49,449 bases of DNA from the NCBI RefSeq assembly GCF_030068445.1, contig NZ_JAQPOK010000018.1, forward strand, positions 1-49,449, given 5' to 3'. A program made the position numbers and the translations under genes. This DNA is from Roseofilum halophilum BLCC-M91 (GTDB lineage Bacteria > Cyanobacteriota > Cyanobacteriia > Cyanobacteriales > Desertifilaceae). A model generated the notes under the pieces. That model saw nothing but the letters and a program-made list of their open reading frames with translations, ran no database searches and was not told where the DNA came from. Positions 1-8,687 of the stretch are shown in pieces (the stretch's first letter is position 1; the number at the start of each line of letters is the position of its first letter).

Positions 1-141
1 GAAGACCCAGAATTTGAAACCTTCTACACCAAGAACATCTTGTTAAACGAAGGCATTCGGGCTTGGATGGCTCCGGCTGACCAACCCCATCAATTCTTTA
101 CCTTCCCCGAAGAGGTTCTTCCTCGCGGTAATGCTCTGTAA
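1..141 (+). CDS. psbD: Photosystem II D2 protein, C-terminal part
   Basis: The window opens inside a reading frame of 46 codons plus TAA whose product ends in [12 protein letters not shown], the typical C-terminus of D2, the reaction-centre subunit that binds P680 chlorophylls and quinone with D1. The 5' end lies outside the window. In many cyanobacteria a GTG start for psbC lies out of frame within these last codons. Here the corresponding triplet is GCG (around 125-127), a silent change for D2, and that frame soon closes. The gene is presumably cotranscribed with psbC. Confidence 0.95.
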   Translation, partial: EDPEFETFYTKNILLNEGIRAWMAPADQPHQFFTFPEEVLPRGNAL

Positions 142-253
142 AATAAACCTGTTGTCATTATCCCTAGATAGGGGATAATGACTCACATCCCTTGATCAAA
201 TTACCTTTTTTTTGACCTAGATCGTAGAGAGTAGAACAAGAGGTTCGACTAGC

Positions 254-1639
254 GTGCAAACCACCTTTAATCCTTCAATGGTAATGGGCGGTCGTGACCA
301 AGAATCCACCGGCTTTGCTTGGTGGGCTGGTAACGCCCGTTTAATTAACCTATCCGGTAAACTCCTGGGCGCTCATGTTGCCCACGCCGGTCTCATTGTC
401 TTCTGGACTGGCGCAATGACCCTGTTTGAAGTGGCTCACTTCATCCCAGAAAAGCCCTTGTATGAACAAGGTGCTATCCTTCTTCCTCACCTGGCTACCC
501 TCGGTTGGGGCGTTGGCCCTGGTGGCGAAATTGTAGACACCTTCCCCTACTTTGTAGTCGGTGTTCTACACCTGATCTCTTCTGCCGTCTTAGGACTAGG
601 TGGAATTTATCACGCCGTTCGTGGCCCCGAAACCTTAGAAGAATACTCTTCTTTCTTCGGCTACGACTGGAGAGATAAAAACCAAATGACCAACATCATT
701 GGCTACCACTTAATCCTCTTAGGAATAGGAGCCTTATTGTTGGTCTTCAAAGCCATGTTCTTCGGCGGTGTTTATGACAGTTGGGCCCCTGGTGGTGGCG
801 CGGTACGGATCATTAGTAACCCCACCCTCAACCCAGCCGTGATCTTTGGCTATCTCGTCAATGCTCCTTTTGGCGGTGAAGGCTGGATCATCGGGGTTGG
901 CAATATGGAAGATATCATCGGCGGTCATATCTGGATTGGCCTGATCTGTATCTCCGGTGGTATTTGGCATATTCTCACCAAGCCTTTTGGTTGGGCCCGT
1001 CGTGCTTTCATCTGGTCTGGTGAAGCTTACCTGTCTTACAGCCTAGCCGCTCTAGCTCTGATGGGCTTTATCGCTGCTGCCTATGTTTGGTTTAACAATA
1101 CGGCCTATCCCAGCGAATTCTACGGCCCCACCAATGCTGAAGCATCTCAAGCTCAGTCCTTCGTCTTCTTAGCCCGTGACCAAAAGTTAGGAGCTAACAT
1201 TGGTTCCGCCCAAGGCCCCACCGGTCTGGGTAAATACCTGATGCGCTCTCCCACTGGTGAAATCATCTTCGGTGGTGAAACCATGCGCTTCTGGGACTTC
1301 CAAGGCCCCTGGTTAGAGCCTCTGCGTGGCCCCAACGGTTTGGATCTCAACAAACTCAAAAATGATATCCAACCTTGGCAACTGCGTCGTGCGGCTGAGT
1401 ATATGACTCATGCACCTAACGGTTCCATCAACTCTGTGGGTGGAATTATTACCGAGCCTAATGGGTTTAACTATGTTAATCCCCGTGCTTGGTTAGCTGG
1501 TTCTCACTTCATTTTTGCCTTCTTCCTCTTCGTCGGTCACCTGTGGCACGCGGGTCGCGCTCGTGCTGCTGCGGCTGGCTTTGAAAAAGGAATTGACCGC
1601 GAAAATGAGCCAGTTCTGTCTATGGGTGACCTGGATTAA
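254..1639 (+). CDS. psbC: Photosystem II CP43 chlorophyll-binding core antenna
   Basis: The 461-residue product is CP43 over its whole length. CP43 is the six-helix inner antenna of photosystem II in the thylakoid membrane and also contributes ligands to the oxygen-evolving cluster. The conserved GGETMRFWD segment is present, with Glu342 and Arg345 corresponding to the manganese-cluster residues usually numbered 354 and 357. The terminal [18 protein letters not shown] segment is intact. The start is taken as GTG at 254, preceded by AGAGG ten bases upstream. It yields MQTTFNPS, which resembles the chloroplast GTG-initiated N-terminus. The gene lies 112 bases after psbD rather than overlapping it. 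Confidence 0.96.
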   Translation: MQTTFNPSMVMGGRDQESTGFAWWAGNARLINLSGKLLGAHVAHAGLIVFWTGAMTLFEVAHFIPEKPLYEQGAILLPHLATLGWGVGPGGEIVDTFPYFVVGVLHLISSAVLGLGGIYHAVRGPETLEEYSSFFGYDWRDKNQMTNIIGYHLILLGIGALLLVFKAMFFGGVYDSWAPGGGAVRIISNPTLNPAVIFGYLVNAPFGGEGWIIGVGNMEDIIGGHIWIGLICISGGIWHILTKPFGWARRAFIWSGEAYLSYSLAALALMGFIAAAYVWFNNTAYPSEFYGPTNAEASQAQSFVFLARDQKLGANIGSAQGPTGLGKYLMRSPTGEIIFGGETMRFWDFQGPWLEPLRGPNGLDLNKLKNDIQPWQLRRAAEYMTHAPNGSINSVGGIITEPNGFNYVNPRAWLAGSHFIFAFFLFVGHLWHAGRARAAAAGFEKGIDRENEPVLSMGDLD

Positions 1640-1685
1640 TCATCGGTTAACCTGAGAGACAAAAGCTGATTTTAGCTTTTGATTA

Positions 1686-1725
1686 AAGAAGAGAGAGAGC
1701 GCAATTATAGCCTCTCTCTCTTTTT
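1686..1725. terminator. Strong bidirectional terminator after psbC
   Basis: GAGAGAGAG (1691-1699) pairs with CTCTCTCTC (1712-1720). A-rich flank on the left and T5 on the right extend the stem. It terminates psbC rightwards. The A-tract gives a U-tract for the minus-strand gene that ends at 1724, so it can serve both convergent genes. Confidence 0.85.
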
Positions 1726-2224
1726 ATTTGACGGGAATGGTGTATTCCCTGGCTATTTGTTCAAATAGGGGATAATACTGGGCAAATTCTGAACTGGGCG
1801 ATCGCCCCTCCCAAACATAATAGACTTGATGGCTATAAATTCTCAGGGTTAACCGACTGGTGGTCGTCTCTAGGGTCGGTGTTAACACGGCTTTGATTCC
1901 CTGGTTGGTGACGAAGTTCGGCCCATTCTCTAAACCCTGGGGTTCGACCTGAGACTGGGCAAACCCCTGGATCTGAATCTCTGGGCGATCGGGATGACTA
2001 AAAATTTGCCCGTCCTGATTTTCCGGTGGGGGTTGGGCTTGCCATTGGTGGGGATAGGGAAAGGTAAATCCATAGCGGGGATTTTGATAAATTTTCCAGT
2101 TGCTTGATGGAGGATGAGCAGAGCAAGCAGAGACTGAAATTAAGACACACAAAGGGATTAGCGCTTTTAACGCCTTCCTCCATAACTCCTGCTTTGTAAA
2201 GTAATGTAACAATATTGCCGTCAT
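1724..2224 (-). CDS. Putative lipoprotein, unknown function
   Basis: The product has 166 residues. After a charged N-terminus comes a hydrophobic stretch ending in VSAC, a good lipobox, so the mature protein would start at Cys34 and be lipid-anchored. The exported part contains YGFTFPYPHQW and later YYPLFEQIAREYTI, resembling the PsbP-like/lipoprotein folds common in cyanobacteria, but I do not recognise a named family. It converges on psbC and shares its terminator. Confidence 0.75.
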   Translation of the reverse strand: MTAILLHYFTKQELWRKALKALIPLCVLISVSACSAHPPSSNWKIYQNPRYGFTFPYPHQWQAQPPPENQDGQIFSHPDRPEIQIQGFAQSQVEPQGLENGPNFVTNQGIKAVLTPTLETTTSRLTLRIYSHQVYYVWEGRSPSSEFAQYYPLFEQIAREYTIPVK

Positions 2225-2303
2225 ACAGTCTTTACGTCTTGACAGCTAATGGTAGAATCGATAAGGTAATAAGCATAGCCGGATAGGACGACTCCAGAGC
2301 TAT

Positions 2304-2651
2304 ATGCAAGACAAGCAAAAAGTTACGCTGTACATTCCCCCAGAACTCCATCGTCGGCTGAAAATACAAGCGGCGGTCGATTTAGAACCGATGTCAGCCA
2401 TTGTAGAACGAGCAGTTTCATTCTACCTGGAACACCCAGAGGTTGTGGAAAATATAAACGATTCCCACGGGAAAACGTATCAAATCCATACCTGTCCAGA
2501 ATGTAAAAGTTCAGTCGTTATCAATGATGGAGAACTGGTCGCTCTTAAGAATCAGCCCACTGTGCTGTCTGAAGAGGAACTGCCAGTTGAGAGGGTGTCA
2601 AACCTTGACCGCCCCTCGGAATCTGGCGAGGAAGAATTAGTTCCGTGCTAA
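2304..2651 (+). CDS. Ribbon-helix-helix protein with CxxC motif
   Basis: The product has 115 residues. Residues 1-45 (KVTLYIPPELHRRLKIQAA followed by a second helix) fit the MetJ/Arc ribbon-helix-helix DNA-binding fold. A CPEC knuckle follows near residue 69, but no clear second CxxC is seen; only a terminal Pro-Cys remains. The C-terminal third is acidic. The gene precedes an AAA+ ATPase by 144 bases and then a Ycf35 gene on the same strand. From memory this resembles the stress-responsive slr0373-slr0374-slr0376 operon of Synechocystis 6803. A local transcriptional regulator is inferred. A TTGACA hexamer at 2239-2244 may be part of its promoter. Confidence 0.75.
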   Translation: MQDKQKVTLYIPPELHRRLKIQAAVDLEPMSAIVERAVSFYLEHPEVVENINDSHGKTYQIHTCPECKSSVVINDGELVALKNQPTVLSEEELPVERVSNLDRPSESGEEELVPC

Positions 2652-2795
2652 ACATCGTCGGATCGTATCCGATAGGAACGGCCGGACTAATCCGATTCTA
2701 AGCTAAACCTTTAACCTCAAAGTTATCGATTTAGTCCCCATCAGGTTAGTCTAGCCGCAACCGATATCCCCACTGTTGCAAGTAGGTCGATCGCT

Positions 2796-4298
2796 ATGCG
2801 AGAGCAGCTTAGTATTCTGATTAAAGCTCAATATCCCCTAATCTACCTCTTAACTTCTGAGGAAGAGCGGGCAGAGCAATCCATAGCCAACCTTGCACAA
2901 GGCAAGTCTCCAAGACGACTCTATGTTTGGACAGTAACCAGGGGAATGGTTGAGTACGGAGAACCTCGCAGCGTAACCCAGCACAATACGTTGTCACCGG
3001 AAGCGGCGATCGAATGGGTGATTCGCCAACCTCCCAAAGAAGGTGCGATCTTTATCTTTAAGGACTTGCATTCCTTCTATACTCCAACGATCGTGCGGTG
3101 GTTACGCGATGCGATCGCCAATTTTAAGGGAACACAGAAGACAATTATACTGATGTCTCCTGTACAAGAAATTCCCATTGAACTTGAAAAAGAAGTCATT
3201 GTACTGGACTTTGCCCTACCCGATCTAGAGGCTCTCAATCAAGTTTTATCCGCCCAACTCGGTTCGAGTCGGATCAAAACCAATGTGCGAGAAAAACTCC
3301 TAAAAGCGGCTCTAGGCTTAACCCTAGACGAAGCCGAAAAGGTGTATCGCAAAGCCCAAGTGACAGCCGGTCGATTAACCGAAACTGAGGTAGAAATCGT
3401 TCTATCTGAGAAAAAACAGTTAATTCGCCGCAACGGTATCCTGGAATATATTGAAGAAGACGAAACCATTGATGCGATCGGTGGCTTAGAGGAACTGAAA
3501 TCATGGCTCAAACAGCGCTCTAATGCCTTTACTGAGCGAGCCAGGCAATACGGCTTACCCCAACCGAAAGGAATGCTCATTCTAGGGGTTCCCGGTTGTG
3601 GAAAATCCTTAATTGCCAAAACCACCTCTCGCCTCTGGGGATTGCCCCTACTCCGATTGGACATGGGTCGAGTCTACGATGGTTCCATGGTCGGTCGTTC
3701 AGAAGCGAACCTCCGAAATGCCCTGAAAACGGCTGAATCCATTTCCCCTGCTATCTTGTTCATTGATGAACTCGACAAAGCCTTTGCGGGAGGAACCGGA
3801 TCTGCGGACTCCGATGGGGGAACCTCTAGTCGGATCTTTGGATCGTTCCTCACCTGGATGCAGGAAAAAGACTCTCCAGTATTCGTGATGGCAACCGCTA
3901 ACCGCGTCGAACGCTTACCGGGAGAATTCTTGCGTAAAGGTCGCTTTGACGAAATCTTCTTTGTCGATCTACCCAATGAACAAGAGCGTACAGATATTTT
4001 TACCATTCATCTAGAAAAACGTCGCCGAGATGTTTCCCGCTTCGATCTAGAGCAACTCTCGAAGATCTGCGATGGTTTTTCTGGAGCTGAAATTGAGCAG
4101 GCCATTATTGCAGCCATGTATGAAGCCTTTGCCCAGGATCGGGAGTTTACCCAACTGGACATCATTGCTGCGGTTAAAGCCACGTTGCCCCTGTCGAAGA
4201 CGATGCAAGAACAGGTAACTGCCCTAAGAGATTGGGCAAGACGACGGGCAAGACCTGCTGCTGCTTCGGTTGCTGAGTATCAGCGACTGGAGTTCTAA
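2796..4298 (+). CDS. AAA+ ATPase, Ycf46 type (copy 1)
   Basis: The product has 500 residues. An N-terminal alpha/beta domain (about 1-210) is followed by one AAA+ module: Walker A GVPGCGKS (264-271), Walker B ILFIDE (320-325), a sensor-1 region (MATAN) and a conserved FLRKGRFDEIFF segment supplying the arginine finger. This is the architecture of the chloroplast Ycf46/cyanobacterial slr0374 family, whose members are tied to stress and inorganic-carbon responses. No metalloprotease domain follows, so it is not FtsH. It sits between the RHH gene and ycf35. A second, divergent copy lies at 8688-10187. Confidence 0.88.
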   Translation: MREQLSILIKAQYPLIYLLTSEEERAEQSIANLAQGKSPRRLYVWTVTRGMVEYGEPRSVTQHNTLSPEAAIEWVIRQPPKEGAIFIFKDLHSFYTPTIVRWLRDAIANFKGTQKTIILMSPVQEIPIELEKEVIVLDFALPDLEALNQVLSAQLGSSRIKTNVREKLLKAALGLTLDEAEKVYRKAQVTAGRLTETEVEIVLSEKKQLIRRNGILEYIEEDETIDAIGGLEELKSWLKQRSNAFTERARQYGLPQPKGMLILGVPGCGKSLIAKTTSRLWGLPLLRLDMGRVYDGSMVGRSEANLRNALKTAESISPAILFIDELDKAFAGGTGSADSDGGTSSRIFGSFLTWMQEKDSPVFVMATANRVERLPGEFLRKGRFDEIFFVDLPNEQERTDIFTIHLEKRRRDVSRFDLEQLSKICDGFSGAEIEQAIIAAMYEAFAQDREFTQLDIIAAVKATLPLSKTMQEQVTALRDWARRRARPAAASVAEYQRLEF

Positions 4299-4453
4299 CA
4301 GACTTTCTCTCCTGCTCCCAACAGGAGGAAAGACTAGCGTATCCCTCGCTAGTTTATCCAAAGCCGGCGATCGCCATCAACGATCAAAGGCATAGTTTCA
4401 ATCCATAAGTTGTCGTTTCTCTCAAACACCGTTTTCTTAGGAGGAAATCTCAA

Positions 4454-4807
4454 ATGTCTCATTTTAGCACCCTGCGTACCAAAATCTCCGACGCTGAAAT
4501 CCTCAAGTCTTCCTTGCGTGACCTGGGTATCTCCGTTAAGAGTGAAGCCAATGTGCGCGGATACAACGGCCAACAGGTTCGTGCTGACATCGTTGCTGTT
4601 CTCGAAGGCGAGTATGACCTCGGTTGGTCTCGCAATGCTGATGGTTCTTTCGACCTGATCGCTGACCTCTGGGGTGTTGCGAAGAAGCACAACCAAACCG
4701 AGTTGATCAACTCCATCAACCAGAAATATGCAGTCAACAAGACCCTGAGCGAAGTTAAGCGTCCTGGTCTGCAAAACGCGAACGTGAAATTGGTCGTACA
4801 AAAGTAA
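4454..4807 (+). CDS. DUF1257 / Ycf35 family protein
   Basis: The 117-residue product matches the Ycf35 (DUF1257) family throughout: MSHFSTLRTKI at the start, LEGEYDLGWSRNADGSFDLIADLWG in the middle and VKRPGLQNANVKLVVQK-like basic end. Its function is not established. The family is conserved in cyanobacteria and some plastids. The start is supported by a perfect AGGAGG (4439-4444) nine bases upstream. It lies 155 bases after the AAA+ gene and is followed by a strong terminator, which suggests it is the last gene of this small operon and may also have its own promoter. Codon use looks optimised, consistent with high expression. Confidence 0.88.
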   Translation: MSHFSTLRTKISDAEILKSSLRDLGISVKSEANVRGYNGQQVRADIVAVLEGEYDLGWSRNADGSFDLIADLWGVAKKHNQTELINSINQKYAVNKTLSEVKRPGLQNANVKLVVQK

Positions 4808-4830
4808 TTTCTCTAGCGCGTTTCCAAGTT

Positions 4831-4866
4831 AACGGGTTAACCTAATGCTGGTTACCCCGTTTTTTT
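4831..4866 (+). terminator. Rho-independent terminator after ycf35
   Basis: Twelve bases at 4831-4842 (AACGGGTTAACC) pair with 4850-4861 with one mismatch, the loop is seven bases, and six T follow. It ends the RHH-AAA-Ycf35 unit. An ATG at 4845 in the loop opens the next frame but cannot be a sensible start. Confidence 0.9.
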
Positions 4867-4880
4867 ATGTCGAGAGAGCT

Positions 4881-5741
4881 ATGGATCGGATTGCATCTGA
4901 GTTTAATCCCAAAATCACTCAGGTATTACAAGAGTGTGGTCAACAAATTGAGTTGCTCAGTCAATCGTTTGAGGTGGCTCAAAAAGGCCCAGGAGATTAT
5001 GTTACCAATGTCGATCGCTATTTAGACCGGAAGCTGGCTCAGGCTTTTAGGGGTATGTTTCCCCAAGATGGGATTATTACCGAGGAAAACGAAGCATCAA
5101 GACGCTTATTCCATCAAGGATATGAACAATTATGGTGTATTGACCCTTTAGATGGTACAGAAAGCTTAGTCAATGGTCGCCAAGATTATTCGGTGATGGT
5201 GGGACTGTTGCGAGATTATCAACCGATCGCCGGTTGGATTTATGCTCCGGCACGGGCCAGATTATATTATGGGGGTTACGATTGGGGATTGTTTGAAATT
5301 CGCTCTCAAGAACTGCCCAAGGCCATGATTCCCCAAAGGCCTTCCTCTCCCTCTGCCTCATTCTGTCCGGTGCAAATTGGTTTTCAAGACCGCAAAACCT
5401 ATGGCCGAGCTATAACTCAGTTTATTCCCCACATTCAGTTTAATTCTTTAGGCAGCTTTGGCTTGAAGGTGTTAGAAGTCATTTTTGGCCGGGTGGGCTT
5501 GTATTTTTACTTTAATCGCCGTGTCAAACTCTGGGATACTGTTGGCCCCATTGCCTTAGCTCAGAAAGCCGGATTAGTTTGTTGCGATCTTGAGGGCCAA
5601 CCCCTAGAGTTTACCCCCAATGCCATCGATCCGGATAGCCTAGCCCACGAGCAAATGATTGTGATTGGTTGGCCCGATTATGTTGAAGCTCTTCTACCCG
5701 GATTGCAAAAAGCTGTGTCTTCCATTGAAGATTATAGCTAG
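4881..5741 (+). CDS. Inositol monophosphatase family phosphatase
   Basis: The product has 286 residues from ATG at 4881. The Li-sensitive, Mg-dependent sugar-phosphatase signature is seen as EEN (first metal Glu), WCIDPLDGTESLVNG (metal site) and a C-terminal KLWDTVGPIALAQKAG block. Candidates are inositol-1-phosphatase or a CysQ-like 3'(2'),5'-bisphosphate nucleotidase; I cannot separate these by eye. The frame could open at 4845, but that ATG lies inside the terminator loop. 4881 has a purine-rich GAGAGAG ahead of it and starts the conserved part. It converges on the next gene with five bases between stops. Confidence 0.85.
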   Translation: MDRIASEFNPKITQVLQECGQQIELLSQSFEVAQKGPGDYVTNVDRYLDRKLAQAFRGMFPQDGIITEENEASRRLFHQGYEQLWCIDPLDGTESLVNGRQDYSVMVGLLRDYQPIAGWIYAPARARLYYGGYDWGLFEIRSQELPKAMIPQRPSSPSASFCPVQIGFQDRKTYGRAITQFIPHIQFNSLGSFGLKVLEVIFGRVGLYFYFNRRVKLWDTVGPIALAQKAGLVCCDLEGQPLEFTPNAIDPDSLAHEQMIVIGWPDYVEALLPGLQKAVSSIEDYS

Positions 5742-5746
5742 TGAGG

Positions 5747-6745
5747 TTAACGGAAATAGACGACTCTGGCATTGGTAAATCCTCGCGATCGCAATAAAGC
5801 CGACTCACTCTCGGCACGAGCGCGATTAAGATAGGTGTTCACATAAATATACCGACCTCGGCGATTGCGGTAGAGTTGTGCCCCAGAGTTAAATTGCTGA
5901 ACTCTAGTCACCAGAGTATTATCGCCTGTGGGAATAATCACCACATATCCTTTGGGCGTAAACCTGGGGATGGCCATATTGTTTCCCGATCCACCGCCAA
6001 GTAAAGCTCGTATGGTTTCGGCATCAGCGATACCGTTAGCAAATAAACCCCTAGAGAGCTGAAATTGCTCCACAGCATCTCTGGTCTGGGGGCCATAATA
6101 TCCATCAATGGGGCCTGGATTGAAACCGTTATTGATTAATAGTCTTTGGAGTTCTACAACATCATTTCCCTGATCGCCTGGTGCTAATTGACGGTTAATT
6201 ATCCCAAAGGGTTGAACCGATGGATTGAAGGGTTGAACCGATGGATTGTATACATTGGAGCCGAAATAAGAAGGCGTGTTGAAATTCGGTGGAGGGGGAG
6301 GGGGAAGGAAGGATGAGACGGGTACGGTTGGGATTCTCGGAGTCCCTCCCAAACGTTGACTAATAGCCCACGTAGTATCCTGGCCAACGACACCATCTAC
6401 CTGAAGGCCAGCTTGTCTTTGTAAATTCCTGACTGCTTGATCGGTTGCCCAATCAAAGTTACCATCTATTGGGCCTTGATAGTATCCCAACTGCTGTAGC
6501 TGCCACTGAAGTTCTCTCACCTCCGGGCCAACACTTCCCCTTTGTAATAAGGCGAGAGCAACTTGGGCTAAAGTCAGAATCGTCAGAGCAGTGGCTACAG
6601 AGAGTAATCGCAGGATAAAGCGACTAGAGATGGGTTTAGAGAGCCACTGTTGCCAGAATTGTTTCAGCCATTTGTCCAAGATCAATTCAGGGCTGGTGGG
6701 GTCTTGATAGGCTAGGGCTAGATGGAGATAGGCTAGAGAGTCCAT
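5747..6745 (-). CDS. Membrane-anchored protein with two peptidoglycan-binding domains
   Basis: The product has 332 residues. A cytoplasmic N-terminus of about 40 residues is followed by one membrane helix (about 44-66). Outside lie a PG_binding_1 domain (GPEVRELQWQLQQLGYYQGP), a Pro-rich linker with PPPPPP and a duplicated NPSVQPF, a second PG_binding_1 domain (GNDVVELQRLLINNGF) and a C-terminal about 75-residue region (GYVVIIPTGD to NARVVYF) that looks like a SPOR-type fold. It probably anchors to or senses the cell wall. No catalytic domain is visible. A second PG-binding protein follows upstream on the same strand after a MITE-like repeat. Confidence 0.8.
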   Translation of the reverse strand: MDSLAYLHLALAYQDPTSPELILDKWLKQFWQQWLSKPISSRFILRLLSVATALTILTLAQVALALLQRGSVGPEVRELQWQLQQLGYYQGPIDGNFDWATDQAVRNLQRQAGLQVDGVVGQDTTWAISQRLGGTPRIPTVPVSSFLPPPPPPNFNTPSYFGSNVYNPSVQPFNPSVQPFGIINRQLAPGDQGNDVVELQRLLINNGFNPGPIDGYYGPQTRDAVEQFQLSRGLFANGIADAETIRALLGGGSGNNMAIPRFTPKGYVVIIPTGDNTLVTRVQQFNSGAQLYRNRRGRYIYVNTYLNRARAESESALLRSRGFTNARVVYFR

Positions 6746-6905
6746 AGGGAGTGGGGTATCTTAATCCAGATGTCTATGTTGCCCTTATTTTAGGCGATTT
6801 TTTCGAGTAACATGACTCAAAATGACTCACTATGGATTTCTTTTGCTCAAGGATTGGTTGCTCAGGCAGCGAATTGGTGCGTTACGCTTCGCTAACACAC
6901 CCTAC

Positions 6906-7022
6906 TGCCGTGACACAGCTAAAAATGTGCATTAGCGTAGGGTGGGTTAGGCGGCTAAAACCTAGACTCTGACAGCAATCTATCAATCCGCCGTAACCCA
7001 CCATTTTAGGGTTGTCACGGCA
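6906..7022. repeat. MITE-like element with 10-bp terminal inverted repeats
   Basis: TGCCGTGACA (6906-6915) is matched by its exact inverse TGTCACGGCA (7013-7022). Inside, GGTGGGTTA (about 6941-6949) faces TAACCCACC (about 6994-7002), so the whole 117 bases can fold as a long hairpin. It fills most of the 293-base gap between the two PG-binding genes. No transposase is encoded. A CTTCGCTAACACACCCTAC stretch just outside (about 6888-6905) is of a type widely repeated in cyanobacterial intergenic DNA. Confidence 0.7.
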
Positions 7023-7038
7023 CTACCGATAGGGACAC

Positions 7039-7776
7039 TCAGCGAATATCTTCGGGGCTAATGCCATAGCTCTGTTGCGCTCTGGATATGGCTTCCTGAG
7101 TTTGGGGGCCTAAAATGCCATCTAAGGGGCCATCATAGAATCCTCTGGCTTTTAAGCGGCGCTGTAATTCTAGGACATGGGGATCTGACCTGGAACTGAG
7201 GGACTCACCCAGGGGTGAACCTCCTTCGAGTCTGGCTTGGGTGTGACGGCCATAAATGCCATCTGGGGTTAAGCCTGCCGAGCGCTGATAGGAGCGAACT
7301 GCTTCCTCGGTTAAGGAGCCATATAATCCGGTAATGGGGCCGTTAAAGAAGCCTTTCGCCATGAGGTTTTCCTGTAGAGCCATGACTTGAGGGCCGCGAT
7401 CGCCGCGCTGGAGTAGGGGAAAATTGTCTAAAGTCGGTCTCCGAGTGCCTGCTGAACGTAATCGACTCCAAGTTTGGGCCCCCACAATGCCATCAGGGAT
7501 TAAGCCTTGATCTTGTTGAAAGCGGATTACCGCGTCTCTAGTGAGTTCCCGAAATCGCCCGGTTGGTTGTAAATTAAAGTACCCTAAATTTTGCAACTGT
7601 TGCTGCAATTCCCGCACTTGCGGCCCATCATCTCCCATTTCCATAGCTCGGACACAGAGGGCAAACGAGCCTAGAATCAGGGTTATTGTTAGCAGACTTT
7701 GAATTAAGCGGGAACCGGAAGAGACGAATTTCCCCAAGGACAATATCAGGGTAAACATGGGTTCAATTTGTTTCAA
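7039..7776 (-). CDS. Exported protein with three peptidoglycan-binding domains
   Basis: The product has 245 residues. A membrane segment or signal peptide (about 24-44) is followed by three PG_binding_1 repeats: GPQVRELQQQLQNLGYF, GPQVMALQENLMAKGFFNGP and DPHVLELQRRLKARGFYDGP, each ending in an IxPDGIxGxxT-type turn. No enzymatic domain is present, so it looks like a wall-binding adaptor. It lies upstream of the related gene at 5747-6745 on the same strand. The two may have arisen by duplication or share a wall-associated task. Confidence 0.8.
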   Translation of the reverse strand: MKQIEPMFTLILSLGKFVSSGSRLIQSLLTITLILGSFALCVRAMEMGDDGPQVRELQQQLQNLGYFNLQPTGRFRELTRDAVIRFQQDQGLIPDGIVGAQTWSRLRSAGTRRPTLDNFPLLQRGDRGPQVMALQENLMAKGFFNGPITGLYGSLTEEAVRSYQRSAGLTPDGIYGRHTQARLEGGSPLGESLSSRSDPHVLELQRRLKARGFYDGPLDGILGPQTQEAISRAQQSYGISPEDIR

Positions 7777-7905
7777 TTAGCAAACCATCCTAGGGTAGGC
7801 AGGAGGATAAGCGACATGATTAAATTTCTACAAGCATACCCTGCCCACCTGGCCCGATACTTTCATGAGTTTCCGGACTTGATATGAAATAGAAATAGTA
7901 TCAGT

Positions 7906-8079
7906 TTAAGTCAATGCCCGATCGATTAACCAAGCAGAGATGCCCGCAAATAGGGTAATAGCTAGACCCACGAGGGGATGTTGCCCTTGGCTAACGGCAA
8001 AAGAGGTAACAATACCTGCACCGATACTGCCCGTCACGATCGCTTCGAGCCAATCGGAATCAGAATGCTTATTATACAT
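7906..8079 (-). CDS. Small membrane protein, 57 residues
   Basis: This short frame reads MYNKHSDSDWLEAIV then a glycine-rich hydrophobic helix (TGSIGAGIVTSFAVS), a short QGQHPLV turn and a second hydrophobic helix ending in WLIDRALT. It would be a two-helix hairpin membrane protein. Codon use is ordinary for the window, including a GCGATCGT stretch. No strong ribosome binding site is visible. The opposite strand frame here (7940-8182) is judged a shadow. I do not recognise a named family. Confidence 0.55.
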   Translation of the reverse strand: MYNKHSDSDWLEAIVTGSIGAGIVTSFAVSQGQHPLVGLAITLFAGISAWLIDRALT

Positions 8080-8224
8080 AGAGGATCATTTCTGGGTGAG
8101 CGCTGATGCTTTTTGTCTTCTCAGGGTATCACCCAAATTTCTCCAGAGTGTGCGATCGCCCTTAAATTGCAATCAACCTTGAGGTTTAGAGATATTTCTT
8201 AACATTAAGCGGTGAGCCAATCGT

Positions 8225-8659
8225 TTAGTCTTCCACCTTCTCCACATTTCCCCCTTTCACCCAGGCATCCTGAGAGCCAATGCGGACTTTATCCCAGATC
8301 TTGTCTTCACTTTCTCCAATCACGTACAAGGTTTCGTTATAACCGACTCCACCAATAGACGTAGACTCATAACTGGGGGCATTGCGCAAGATCAGACCAT
8401 CTGGCCAAGTGACTCTCGCTTTATACGCTCCTTCTGGCAGTTCCGGTTCTTTGGGCTTTTGGATTTCAGCCGCAGTAGAAAGGGAGGCAGAAGCAGGTTT
8501 AGCCTCTTCTGCCTCTGGAAATTCGGGTTTGGGAGGGTCAATGGTCATTTTGGCCATAAAATAACGGGCGGTGGCTAATCCACCCACTAACATCAGGGAG
8601 ATCGCCAATGTCACCCCAAAGATCGCTTGAAAGAATCCAGAAACAAATCTACCAACCAT
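8225..8659 (-). CDS. Membrane-anchored SH3-like domain protein
   Basis: The product has 144 residues. One N-terminal helix (about 8-32) is followed by a Pro/Glu/Ala-rich linker (about 38-75) and a bacterial SH3 fold (about 78-140) with the typical GLILRNAPSYES and DKVRIGSQDAWVKGGNV elements. Such domains usually bind cell-wall peptides or other proteins. The gene is 28 bases downstream of the second Ycf46-type ATPase on the same strand, so the two probably form an operon. Confidence 0.78.
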   Translation of the reverse strand: MVGRFVSGFFQAIFGVTLAISLMLVGGLATARYFMAKMTIDPPKPEFPEAEEAKPASASLSTAAEIQKPKEPELPEGAYKARVTWPDGLILRNAPSYESTSIGGVGYNETLYVIGESEDKIWDKVRIGSQDAWVKGGNVEKVED

Positions 8660-8687
8660 AAGGATAAATCTTGAAAAAGAATAAGAA

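Noticed and set aside
4845-4880. Upstream start for the inositol-phosphatase-like gene
   Set aside because: The ATG lies in the loop of the ycf35 terminator. The next in-frame ATG at 4881 starts the conserved part.
7940-8182. Plus-strand 80-codon frame
   Set aside because: It is antisense to the better-looking 57-residue membrane protein and has a shadow-like composition.
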